Shown here piece by piece: positions 30,390 to 42,800 of a stretch of 64,000 nucleotides of DNA (the first letter of the stretch is position 1; every line of letters starts with the position of its first letter). A program made the translations under genes and the position numbers. Source of the DNA: Girardinichthys multiradiatus (lineage: Eukaryota; Chordata; Actinopteri; Cyprinodontiformes; Goodeidae); the NCBI RefSeq assembly GCF_021462225.1, contig NC_061811.1, forward strand, positions 9,077,663 through 9,141,662, written 5' to 3'. The notes under the pieces are model-generated. The model had not been told where the DNA came from. It worked only from the letters and a program-made list of their open reading frames with translations, and ran no database searches.

Positions 30390-31590
30390 TGATTTTTGTC
30401 CTGCAGAAATATTTCAGACAAACACAGAGTTTTTGAAGAAATCGTTATTGATCCTAAGTTTTCTGCTCTGCGTATTAAAGATGTGGAATACGCCTGCTAG
30501 TTGCAGTTCATTAAAGATGCAATGTGTGAGACAGGCTGAGGGCATATCCTCCACTGTGTGTGTGGGTGAGGGGGACATGCACATTGTAGAGTGCACACAG
30601 AGGTGAACAAAACAACCTAATTTCTGTCACTTTTATCACATGCAGACTCACTTGTCTCCCTCTGAGCAACAGAGACCATCTGCAAATTTGTCCACGTTGT
30701 TATGTACAGTTTTATTTACAACTGAAAAACTCAGCAGTGAGATCAAGTTTTGCACATATTTCTATCTGTCTGTCATAATGCACAAATTTTGTGTGTACTA
30801 TTGATTGCCATCTATACATTAATGGCTTGCTCCATCAACATGACAACATTGATATGGATCTAAATGGTAGCACATTGAGAACTACTACGTATAAATGTCT
30901 GATCCGTTACACTGTACATGAATCAACAGTCCAGAAGGCAGATATTTAAATATCAATATTTACATTCATGCATCCATCATTTTTCTCATATAGGTAAATG
31001 GTGGGGTATACTGGTAGCTAATACTTGTGCATGTTTACATGCAAGCGTGTGTTTCTTTTTTTCCCAGAATTCAACAGTTTAGCCATCTATGCTTCTTTGA
31101 CATTCACAGAGACTCTTATCTCAAAGCCCTCATCTGCATGCACACTCGCATACAGACAGGTACTCACATCCAAAAGCATTCACACTCACATGCATGGACA
31201 CACGCTGCTTTAATGTAGAAAAAAAGAGCAGAGCCGTTGTGTTTTTCCACTGAGGATGTGGAGGATGGCTGTGACAGCACTGAGTCACAATCGTCCCTGC
31301 TGTGGACATCCTCAGTGCAGCCTGATCCTCTTGCTATTAGCTATGTCTTCTCCATCTCACAAGCCACAATGTTAGCCTTGGGATCATATCCCCTATTTGT
31401 GTAACTATGGGCGAAGGAAGTCCTGTTTGGCAGATGGAAAAATGAAGATTGTCAAATCTGGACAAAACATTGCTGAAGGCTTCTGGCTAACCCCATAACT
31501 GGAAACAAAACGTTCAACCAAATGAGCTGTGAAAGCATGGGTGGATTGCATTGTGTTAACAGTCTAAAGCTTTGAGATTATTGTGTGATG
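30390..31590. other. Intergenic stretch, nothing recognised
   Basis: Between the LINE tail and the next Tc1 fossil. No coding similarity, RNA gene or repeat family recognised. Short CA-rich segments occur near 31,140-31,200. Confidence 0.4.
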
Positions 31591-31599
31591 AGGTACAAA

Positions 31600-32780
31600 A
31601 AAATGTCTGGAAAGCAAAACATTCACATAGCACATCATAGAGACCCTGACTTTTTAGTGTCTGTCTCAGGTAACCAGAACTATAGTCATAGGAAAAACAA
31701 AGTACACCCCATGATTCAGTAGCTGCCAGAGCCACCTTTAGCAGCACTAAATCTCAACTGTGGTTTTCTGTTTGATTTTAAGTCCTTTACATTGTTGTGT
31801 GGCAATTTTTGGCCCACTCGTTTTTCCAATGTTGCTTGAGATCATTGAGGTTTCTGCATAGCTCTCTGAAGGTCCCACCACAACTTTACTATTAGGCTGA
31901 AGTCTGGGATTTGACTAGGTCATTGCAACACCTTGATTCTTTTATTTTTCAGCTATTCTGTTATAGATTTGCAGCTGTTTTTGGGGTCATTGTCCTATTG
32001 ATGACCCAGTTTGAGCGAAGCTTAGGCTGTCAGACAGGTGGCCTCATATTTGATGGTAAAATAACTCGGTATACAGAATGGTTCATGGTCCACTCAATGA
32101 CTGCAAGGTTCTCAGGTCTCCCACAGTGCTTGTGCTGATATGCAGTGTTTGGTTTTCTCCAAACATCGTGCTATTCATTATGGGGAAGCACATCAACTTT
32201 CGTCTCATCTGACTAATGAACACTCTGGTGTTCATTCAGAATAAACTCAGCTAACTTATATTCTTTTTAGAGAGATGAAGCTTTATCATGGCATTCATAT
32301 GAAAATAAGCCATACCTGTTCTGACATTTTCTAATTGTTCTTTCATGAACTGTTGAATCTGAGCTGGAGCTATTGTTTTTTTTTTTTTTGTCATTTGTCT
32401 GAGTGTTGCACACTCTGACCTTGGGCTGAATTTGCCAGGACGTTCACTCCTGGGAGGATTGGGAGCTTGCTGGAGATAAGCCTAAATGTTTTTCACTTGT
32501 TAAAACTCTTTCTCTATGTTGGAAATAAGCTTAAATGCTTTTCCAGATGGATGGGTAGCAACAGTTGCTTCTCTAAGGTCATTGCTGATTTCCACCTTGG
32601 TAGTGTTAACACAGGCCTATATTCTCCTAAGCAGCAAACTGAAAAAACTCCGGCTTTTGTAGAGGAGCTATAAGTTAATCAATATATCTGATCAGCAACA
32701 CCTGGCTGCTATTTTCCTCTATAAATTCAATAGAACCAGCAAGGGCTGACTTCTTTTTTCCATGACTGCAGATCAACACC
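31600..32780 (-). mobile_element. Tc1-like fossil
   Basis: Decayed transposase on the - strand; + strand text includes CATTGCAACACCTTGATTCT, TTCATGGTCCACTCAATGAC, GATATGCAGTGTTTGGTTTT and CACTCCTGGGAGGATTGGGA in the order typical for this fish family. Ends are not resolved. Confidence 0.65.
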
Positions 32781-33746
32781 CAGAGAGAAAAACTAAACAG
32801 CGAAATGCTTTGCAGAGTCTCAGCGTACTGACAGTAAGATCACTAACAAATAATTTACAAATTATTTACTTACAAAAACAGAGCAATCAAGAAAAAAAGA
32901 CAAATTCATCAAAATGTTCAAGATTTGTAAGTATGTGTGTAAATTACAGGACAGTTTTCTCTAAGTATAAAAATAAATTTGAAGCTAGTTAACTAAAATA
33001 AATAGATTAAATAAATACATGAATGACTTAAATATATTGCAGGGAACATAAGTCTTTTTTGGCATGGTAAAATAACCAAGATGTCCCATGTTGATGACGC
33101 TTCCCTCTTTTTAAATATTAATTTCTTTATATTGCATAGTCAGATGAATCCACATCTCAGAGCCAGGATCGACAGTCAGATCCTGCCTTTCACAAAGCGT
33201 GTGCTAAAATGGAGAACAAAAGGTGGACACTGCAACAGAGAGGGGGGTTATAAAAAATCTTTCATTCTTTGTAAAAACATCATGCATGTTATTGGGTTTG
33301 TGTGCCCTGTCTGGATGCACACAGGACTGTGGGGCTGCTCTGCTGTCAGTTGTCCCGCTGCAGACGTCAACAGTGCGTGAGGTCTGGATCTGCTGCAGAC
33401 TGGCAGACAGTCCCTCTCCAGCCAGCAGCCAACCAGCCTGTCAGCAACACTTGCTGTTACTAAAAGCATAATGCCCAGTCTGCTGTGCCACTTTTGACAC
33501 CACAGGGAGTTGTGGATCTGTCTCTCAGTCCTTTCTGCTTTGATTTCATTCTGCTTTCCATCTTTTCAGCTCCTCTTGAGTCGAATGCCATCTTCAGTCC
33601 AGGCAATATGCCAAACAAAGAGGAGAGGTTTACCTGTCTGAAATCATCAGGTGAACCCATGTTGCATTAAGGGTCAGAAAGGGTTTGTTGTTTTCAGGAA
33701 ACATAATGGAGATGATGGTAAGTTGCTTCCTGGACCAAGACAAAGT

Positions 33747-33846
33747 CTATACCACAGTGTTGTTTGTACCCATGGCCTTCTTCTTGCGGATGCTCATGGC
33801 ATACTCCCCGCGACTCGTCCCGTTCTCCTCCTTTCGCAGTGGTTTC
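33747..33846 (-). CDS. prima1: prima1 exon 4: cytosolic tail and stop
   Basis: Preceded by TTTATTCACAG. It encodes KPLRKEENGTSRGEYAMSIR, then a Lys-rich patch and the ending TNNTVV, stop TAG at 33749-33747. The KPLRK-ENGTS-EY-MS core and terminal Val-Val match the mammalian tail. The basic KKK insert does not match the mammalian tail I remember. No convincing polyadenylation hexamer was found in the ~1 kb downstream. Confidence 0.93.
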
Positions 33847-36800
33847 CTGTGAATAAATATTTTCACAGCATGAGGAGAAATTCTGAGGCAGGCCGTGTCA
33901 TTAAAATTTCTAGTCTGTCTTTAAGATTTGATTTGATTTCTACAGTTGCTCTACTGGATTTGTTGATCTGGGCTGTCTTTCCAAATAAGCTCAATATTTA
34001 AAGGTCACTTTCGCAAGGAGACAGAAGTGAAAAATACATCACCATCCAGCAGATAAGGCAATTACCTTCTTGGACAGGTATATGTAATTTCCCTTCTAAG
34101 TAATAAGCATGCATGTTTGTCAAAACATCTTGGGAAATACATGCATTCTTAACCTCCTGTCATATCTGTGCTTCATGCTGGACTACCTTTGCCTTTTTTT
34201 GAGTATGTTCAGCTGCAAAATACAACTACAATCCATGATCCCTTTGCTACTAACAGCCGTTTCACTCAGTGCAACCCTTTTCATGCACTCCATAAAGCCT
34301 TTGTGGTTATATTATATTTGTCCAGTGTACTGTGGCTTTTCATCAGCCCCCTGAGCCTCTGTCCCCGACACAGGCTTATGTAACTTGAAGAAAGATCTGA
34401 ATACAGTTAGTACAGTCATTGTGCCACTAAACACTGTACATCACCCTGACCAGCACCGAGGACCACAGAGCAACATCCTTAACTCGGTCTGCTCTCCTGT
34501 CCTCATAAACTAAAAACCAGGGCCAGTACAACTCTGACAAACAGTCACTTTCAGTCTTGTGCATCGTGCAGGGGGAAAATTAATTAAGGTGAGGCATATA
34601 AGTGAGGCATATCACTACTGTGATGTAGTGATATGCAACTACTGACTACAAAAGTGTGCAAATTTCTAACTACACCACATCTTTTCCATATCAATAAATA
34701 AACATTATGACTGAAAGGAGTTACCAGGTCTCTCTCTTTTTGTGTTGAGGCACCCAAAACTCCATTAAGGCGAGTCCCTGAATGTGACGTTGGTAAATTA
34801 AACAGTTTGACTTATACTGTCTCCAGAATTACACAGTTAAATTATGAAATATTTGTAGTAGATACAGCAAATATCAATCTCAGCTATATTTCAGGGGGAC
34901 TTTTGCATCACCTCTCAAGAGCTGGAAGAAATAGAAGCTTGAGAATTAAAAGTTATTAAATTCTAGAATGAGGAGTTTACCATGAAAATATTTGCACAAC
35001 ATACAGTAACCATTTACCAAGACCAGAATCATAAAAATATATTTCTTCACCTCTCATGAACAAGAATTAATGACAGCCTGAAAACAAGAAGTTATGAGAG
35101 GGCAGCACAGTTATTTTTTAATTGATTCATCTAAAAAAACTCTATATGACATCTCAATAGTTATGTTTTTATTTTCTCTTCAATCCTTATGAAAACCATA
35201 AAACAAGAAATATTTTTCCAATATGTGAACTTGTAGTTACTTTGATTGAGATGAGATCCACACGTTCAGAGGTTGCCAGATTCGTCGTCATATACACTGA
35301 CCTACAAAAGCATTCTTACCTTCAACATTTTTTACACTTTGTCAGGGTACAACTACTATTTTGATGTATTTTCTTGGGATTTTATGCAATCGGCCAACCC
35401 CAATAGTGTATAATTCTGAAGTGGAAAGAAAATGTTACATGTTTTTTAACACATATTTACAAAAGTGTGAGATCCATTTGGAAACTCCTGCAACCAATCA
35501 CCGGTTGTGTAATTTAATCTTAATATCAATACAGCTGTTCTATGAAGGCCTCCGAGCTTTGTTAGTGAACCAAGGAACACAGCGTATCGGTCAGGGAGAA
35601 AGTTGAGGAGAAGTTTAAAAGAGGGTTAGGTTATAAAACAATATCCTAAGCCACACTGTCCAGTCCATCATCTAAAAATCGGAGTATGGCACTGCAAACC
35701 TTCCAAGACATGGCTGTCCACCTAAACTTCCAGGATAGTCATTAGTCAGAGAACTAGCCAAAAGGTTCATGTTACCAATAAGGGAGCTGCAGAGATCCAC
35801 AACTGAGGTGGGAGATTCTGTGGGCAGGACAACCATTTCATAAAGGGCCACAAGAAGTCCCATTTCATTTTTCACAAGCCATGTGGGAGACACAGCAAAC
35901 TTGTGGAAGAACGTGCCCTGGTTGGAAGAGACCAACATTGTTGTTTGTGAAATGCATGCAAAATGCATTATGGAAGAAAACAAACACTGCACATACCCTG
36001 AACATATCACCCCCACAATAAAACATGGTGGTAGCAGCATCATGCCATGGGGAGGCACTTCTTCAGCAGCAGCAGTGAAGCTGTTCAGAGTTGATGGGAA
36101 GATGAATGGAGCTAAATACAGGAGAAACCCAGAAGAAGGCCTGTTAGAGGCTGCAGTAGACTTGAGACTGGGGTGGAGGTTTACCTTCCAGCAGGACAAC
36201 GACCCTAAAGATACAGCCAGAGCTACAACTAAATGGTTTAGATAAAATGGGATGGTTTGGATGAAAGCATATCCATGTGCTAGAATGGCCTAATTAAAGT
36301 CCAGACCTAAATCCAACTAAAGATTTGTGGCAGGACTTGAAAATGTATGTTAACAGACACTATCCAGTCAGACTGAGCTTAAGCTATTTTGCAAAGAAGA
36401 ATGGTCAACAAATTCTCTAGATGCGAAAAGCTAGAAGAGACACACTCCAAAAAAGCTGTAGTTGCAGTAGCTTCACAAAGTAATTACTGGGGCTGAATAT
36501 AAACGCACACCAACATTTTTTAATTTGTATTTGTATAAAACTTTGAAAGCCATGTATCATTTTGTTCTACTTCATAAGTGGAAAGTGGAAATTCTAATAA
36601 AAATCGATGAAGTCTGTAGTTGTCATGTCACAAAATGTGAAAACGTTTACGGGAATGAATACTTTATCATGGTACTGTAATCCTCATGGTACAGTACAGT
36701 AAAAAAAAAAAAAAAAGTTTAAAGGAGCTTTCTTGTTACAATTTAACACTGAAGTTGATATTTAACTTAATATAAAATTAAAGCCATATATGATCGTAGG

Positions 36801-39800
36801 TTTTGTGAATAACTGTTACACAGATAAATGCAGATGATCCAATGCTTTTTAATAAATTCAAAGTTGCTTTCTTTTGCTGAAGGTCATGAAAGTTTGCGAG
36901 AGAAGAAAACTGCGAACAAAGTGTGAGACTATGACTAAGACTTGTGTCATCTGGCTGGGTTTGTATCAGAGCACACCAGGGACACAGGACGCCCATGTAG
37001 GACAGACGCTGCCTGCTGTGTCCATTTGGACGCTCTTAGAAATGACACTGCCCACCCTGAGGGTGGAAACACATTCTGCTGTTGAGTTGGAGATGCTGGG
37101 CTGATGCAGCTGTAGCTGAGGGAATTAGGATAGACCAAAATTTCCCTGATGGATCTATTGTTTACAAGCAGCCGGGGCATTTTCCTTTGCAGGTATACCA
37201 ATAAAGTTGCAGCTCCTGAAAGGATTTTAATCTTTATTTAATGACCCATGTTAACTTTAATCTTGTAAATAGGAAATATTAGCTTTCTTATAACTATTTA
37301 AATCAGCAAAACTGAAGATTTCTTCCAGTGGGAGCAAACTCTCTGCAGAGCAACCTGCCCAAGTTCTACAGAGGTGAAATAGTTTTCAAGCCCGTTGTGT
37401 TTAGATTTCTCAAAAATAAATTCAGTGTTTGTTTTCAATGTTTCTTTAAATACCCTGCAGCTCTGAATTTGAGGACAGCCTAAAGTGAAACATGGTGGTG
37501 GCAGTATCAATCTGTCAGGATGTTTTTACATAACAGAGAGAGAAGAAAAATGTTTTGCAAAGTGCTCTGAATTAACATTTAATTTAGATGCATGTAAACG
37601 TTTAAATCAATGCTCTTTAAATATAGTTACCTGCTAGTTTAGAACGTTTTGAAATAACCAACGATGAAAGCATGATCAGCTACAAACTTTAGACTGTCTT
37701 CTTAAGGCATGTTAGCAACGTCATGTTAGACTTCTGCTTCCAGCCAGAAAGATCCTCCTATCTTTATTGAGACTTTGTCTCCTCTGAAAATGTAAACAAA
37801 ACAATTTGCGAGAATAATAGATTATTTTTCATCTTTGAACACATGTATTATACACAAACTATGTTGCGATGTTTTAATTCATCGTAACTTTTTGTTTTTG
37901 TTCACCATCTAATCGTTAGAGTCCCAGCCAGCTTTGTTTTGGTTTTATGCGCCTATGGTGGGGACCTAATCCAGCCTATCTGGCAAGATTGCTTTTTAAA
38001 GTTGTTGACAATTCGGTTCAGAGGTCTGAGCAAAGAAACCACAGATGTTTCAGAAGATGGAAATGTGGAAAATACCCCTGCTGAGGTCCAAGTCCTGTTC
38101 TTAAAGAGAGGTGACACCACATCTTGGCTTCGCACCAAACCTTTAGCCTGGCGGTTAAGGCTAACCAGAGCTGACGGACTAAAGGTGGTAATCCTCACCA
38201 ACTTGCACATACCCTCACCAACTTTCCTTAAAGTTATGCTAGATATTTAGATCTTAAAATTATGCACGGAAACCTCGAGTGTAGCTTCCAGAGAAACAGC
38301 GACATCTTGATAAATTAAAATCTTTATTAAGCTAATTCCTTCTCAGTTCCTCTCAGAATTTGAGTAATAGATCCCATTTCAGCATTAAAGCTATAGATAG
38401 ACGTCAATTAGACATGAGACAATGATACGTGTATTTGTAGCCGTGATTTAGACCTAAAGATTTTATTTAGGTTTAGATTATTCAAAACTACCTGACCTAA
38501 AAGTGATCTACGTCTAGACTTAAAATTATAAATTCATTAGGCCCACAAAAAAGTCAACAATGCAAAAATACCAGTAAGCATAAACCAAAAGCTCAATTAG
38601 AGCATTTGATTTGATATTCTAAACTAATTTTATCCATTTTTCAGTTGTAACATTGGGATGACGACATCACTATGTGGAAAATACTCAATGTTTTCTATTT
38701 GTGGTCAAACAATTAAAAGAAATAGCTGTAAATATAATGACATATTTCCATATTTGCACTCCACTGACTGACAGAAACTTGCATTTTAATCTATAGTGTT
38801 GTTAAACAATCAAGCTGTTCAGGCTGTGAACTGACAGCAAGATGCTTCCTGCATATCATCACAGATAAAGATCTGCTAGGTCCATAAAAAATGTCAGTTG
38901 AACAGCAAGAATTTTAATTTCCAAGCAGAACCACAGCCCACATTGTCTCTCAGTGGGGAAATTCAGGTGTACGAGGAAGATGAGGAGCAGAGTTTAATTT
39001 GGATTAAAAACAAATGTAATCATGTTTCTACATGAATAATACACTTAGATAGTCCTGGATCTATACGTTGTTTGCACATGAGAACGTGTCCCGATGAACA
39101 GCTCAAAGTGTAAACGGTTTGATTAATAATCCTGTTGTTCCAAGTTTAAGACTGGCTGGCGCTGGTCAGCCTCGGCTGAAACACGTCCACATTTGGACTT
39201 CTAATTAATATCTAAAACCAATTCTAGACATCAAAAAACTATCACATTTCAAACCAAATATCTACCACATTTAGTCAAATTTTCATATACCATTTAATCA
39301 TCAACAAACTGGGCAGTTAGAATGTTTGTTTGTCCAGATTTAAATTTAGATTTTGACTCAACTGATCATTAAAACATATAAGTGTGGTTACTAATTAAAT
39401 ACTTATTGTTTCTTTTAGTTTATACTGATCCAATATAATAATTCAATTTTAAATAAAGTATCAATATTGTGATTCTGTGAATATTGTTGTGGAATTTTCT
39501 TAACAAGTGGGTAGAAGTTGACTCATAACAAGAGAAAATCCGGACTTTGTCTTTATAAGTTTTATTCAAAGGCATTCAGCGTTTGAATGACTCTGTCATC
39601 AAGCAAGTCAGTTGAACAGAGCCCCGATCAACATTTACACACAGTATTTATACCAGAACATGACAGTGTTATCTCAACTTAAAAGAGTCTGTGTTTTATG
39701 ACCCAAACCCTTCTTAAGTTCAAAAGTGACAAGGTTATCTAGGAACAGACCTAACTGCCCTTCCTGACATTGTCCTAAAAGATGAGTCTGAACCATTAAA

Positions 39801-42800
39801 CTTCTGATAATGGCTTTTACAGCTTCTTCCTCTAACACAGATGTTCTGAGGAGTAAAAAAGGTCATACACTGTGAAATGCTTACTGCAAGAATTTCCATC
39901 ACACTAATGTCAGAATAAAGCAACATGGGGTTCCAAAAGTTTTTGCACTCATGGGAAAAAGGGTAGCTCATACCTCCAGTGAGGACTTAGTGACAATGCG
40001 AGAGAGACGTTGTACTTTGTTTATATAAATGGTGCATAGCTTCCTAAGACCACATTCTGAAAACCTGTCTGAAAGTATGCTGTTGATTCTTTTGTGAAAT
40101 TTTACATCTCCACAGATTAGACCATTTTTGAAATTATTTGTGGGTATTCTGAAACTATGAAATATTGACCTGTAATCAGACCTTCCTCAAACATCATGTC
40201 ACATTTTTGATATTCAGAATATTTAGCTGATGGTCACTGCTAGTATATCAGGTGAAGTCTGAAGATCAATTCTCTTTGGTTTTGTTGGATGTTTTGATGA
40301 AGTTCATGTAGTGAAGCACTTAGGTTTGAGAATGGGACTTTGAATTGAAAATTAGCCAAGCTTTGTGAAGGCCCTGTTCTCACTTATATGAGATTGAGAC
40401 AAAGGACACAGGCAAATCTCAGTCCTTTTTAAGTGCTGTGTGGCAGGTCTCCTAATTTGGACATGGGGATATTGCCAAGATCATTTTCTTCCATATCTTT
40501 GTGTGAAGGTAGGATGTTGTTTTACTGTCAAAACCTGTCCACTGTGTTTTCTCAAGTTTCACAGACGGTGAAGGCTGCATTACCAGAAACAGCCATTTCC
40601 ACCCTCCAGTCCTTTATTCCTGGCGACTGGATTCTGGTCAGAGAATTTAGGAGAAAACACAGGAAGTCCAGGCGCTGGAATGGCCCATATCAGATCCTAC
40701 TAGACACCCAGGAAAGCTGCAGGAAAGCTCCAGCTCCTCCAGCTTCATCTGGCTTCCAGGACACAAGTCATCTTCTAAATGGATCATCCACGGCTGAAAG
40801 GTGTGAGGACAGCGGACCACCACAAGATAAAGAACTGTAAGCTGATCACTGGCGAGTGATTGAAGAGGTGGTTGAAGAACACTGTTCTTACAAGGGCACA
40901 ATAATCCCTTGGGCAGTGCAACGTTATTTCAGAATCTACTTAAGGCCATCGCATTGCCTGAAAGTTAGAAATCATAAGGTCATTTGCCTCACTGCACACA
41001 CACCACAGTGAGAGATTCTTTCCTCCCACTTTGACAGCGAGACTGACTCTGAGGAGGATATCTCGGATGCTTTTATCTAACTTTTATGTTTATTGCTTGA
41101 TATTTATCATTATGGTACAAATTTGAAATGTGTTCATTTCCACCATTGTTTAGTTGGACTATGGAAGCCTAACTTCCAGCAGGATTTTTTGTGTTTTTGT
41201 TTTTTAAGTTGTGTTTATAATTTGTTTTCTTTGGAAAAAACTGTTTGCTTTCAGTACCAGAAGAAAGGACATTCCACTTCAAGGTCACGATGCAGTTAAA
41301 TGGAAGATGGTCTGTTCTGATGCTAATGATTGGTATTGCAAGTATTGTTATAACTCTTGTGTTAATTTGGGAAAAGGTACAGCAAAGACAATGTAAGGCT
41401 AATTTGAGGAATTGTGCTAATAATACTCATCAGCGGATTCGAAGAGAGATTCATCACTTTTCTGACTACTATGATCATACTGATAATGTTTGGTGGCAAC
41501 TGATGCATCAAAACTGTGAGGAATTATAGTGTAAGGGAAAGCAGAAATGCTTGTAGATTTTCTAGTGAGACTAATTTAACATGTGCGTCTACAGGAACTC
41601 TTTATAGAATTCGGGGTATTAGAAATCCGATTAAAGATCCAGATATTTGTATTACACAGGAGGAAAGTACACCTTATTTCCTTGGGAAGACAGTAGGTTG
41701 CGAAGCTATTATATGTGTTTTATGTGCTTTAATCAACAGACATAAATTTGAGTCATGTCCTATCAGAACTGATTCTTATACTATTTCAGAATCTATGGCT
41801 CCAGATCCTTTTGTGTTAACTTTTAATCTTACTGCTTTATCTGAGGAAGGTTTCACTGTTCTAACTACGGAGCAGCAGGCTATTAGAATGGCTTTGGATT
41901 ATCTGTTAGCTGAGAGGGGTGATGGTTTTGAAGAATTTTCCTTTAGTTGTGATTATCTTGTAATCAGAAGAAGGGAGTGTAATGGAAATTCTTGCAGTAA
42001 GCATTTCACAGTGTATGACCTTTTTTACTCCTCAGAACATCTGTGTTAGAGGGAGTAAGCTGTAAAAGCCATTATCAGAAGTTTAATGGTTCAGACTCAT
42101 CTTTTAGGACAATGTCAGGAAGGGCAGTTAGGTCTGTTCCTAGATAACCTTGTCACTTTTGAACTTAAGAAGGGTTCGGGTCATAAAACACAGACTCTTT
42201 ACAGTTGAGATAACACTGTCATGTTCTGGTATAAATACTGTGTGTAAATGTTGATCGGGGCTCTGTTCAACTGACTTGCTTGATGACAGAGTCATTCAAA
42301 CGCTGATGCCTTTGAATAAAACTTATAAAGACAAAGTCTGGATTTTCTCTTGTTATGAGTCAACTTCTACCCACTTGTTAAGAAAATTCCACAACAATAT
42401 ACATTTTTATAACATGCTATTAGGACTCACTGATTAAGCACAAGATTTACCCTTCAGATTTATTTTTCACACAATTTGCATAATGATAAGAAATATGTAC
42501 AGCCATATTCAATAAGTTAGGTTATTACTTAGAGTTCAATTATTTTAGTAACTCAGTTAAAATTAAGTTATAGATTAATTAGACCCAGCCTGATTTTCAA
42601 GCCTTTATTTCTTTTAATAATGCTGATTTTCTGCTTACAGCTAATAAAAACACCACAGAATATTACAATAAAAATGCTTTAATACAGAAATGTGGGCTTC
42701 ATGAAAAGTATTCATACCTGCTTAAAGGTTGTTATTTTCAGAAGGTACTTTAAATATTCAAATTTGCTGAATATGACTGTATTTTATTAATGAAAATGAT

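Larger units (their letters stand above)
39485..42396 (+). mobile_element. Rearranged endogenous retrovirus with LTRs in opposite orientation
   Basis: An LTR of ~420 bp lies at each end but in opposite directions: - strand at 39485-39903 and + strand at 41978-42396. By eye they differ at only about eight sites. Between them are a + strand integrase C-terminal fragment, small env-like reading frames and a polypurine tract directly before the + LTR. The outer edges of both LTRs are U5 ends (TGTTGTGG... and ...CCACAACA), each abutting ATAT. gag, most of pol and most of env are missing. It lies in prima1 intron 3, antisense to that gene. Defective and non-coding as a virus. Confidence 0.85.

Noticed and set aside
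37939..38250. 103-codon open frame on the + strand
   Set aside because: No recognisable family, no splice-supported partners, and composition like the surrounding intron. Left as unexplained sequence.
39904..39971. - strand coding adjoining the inverted LTR, considered as the end of a second env
   Set aside because: No polypurine tract at the LTR edge and no clear Env motif in the short frame.
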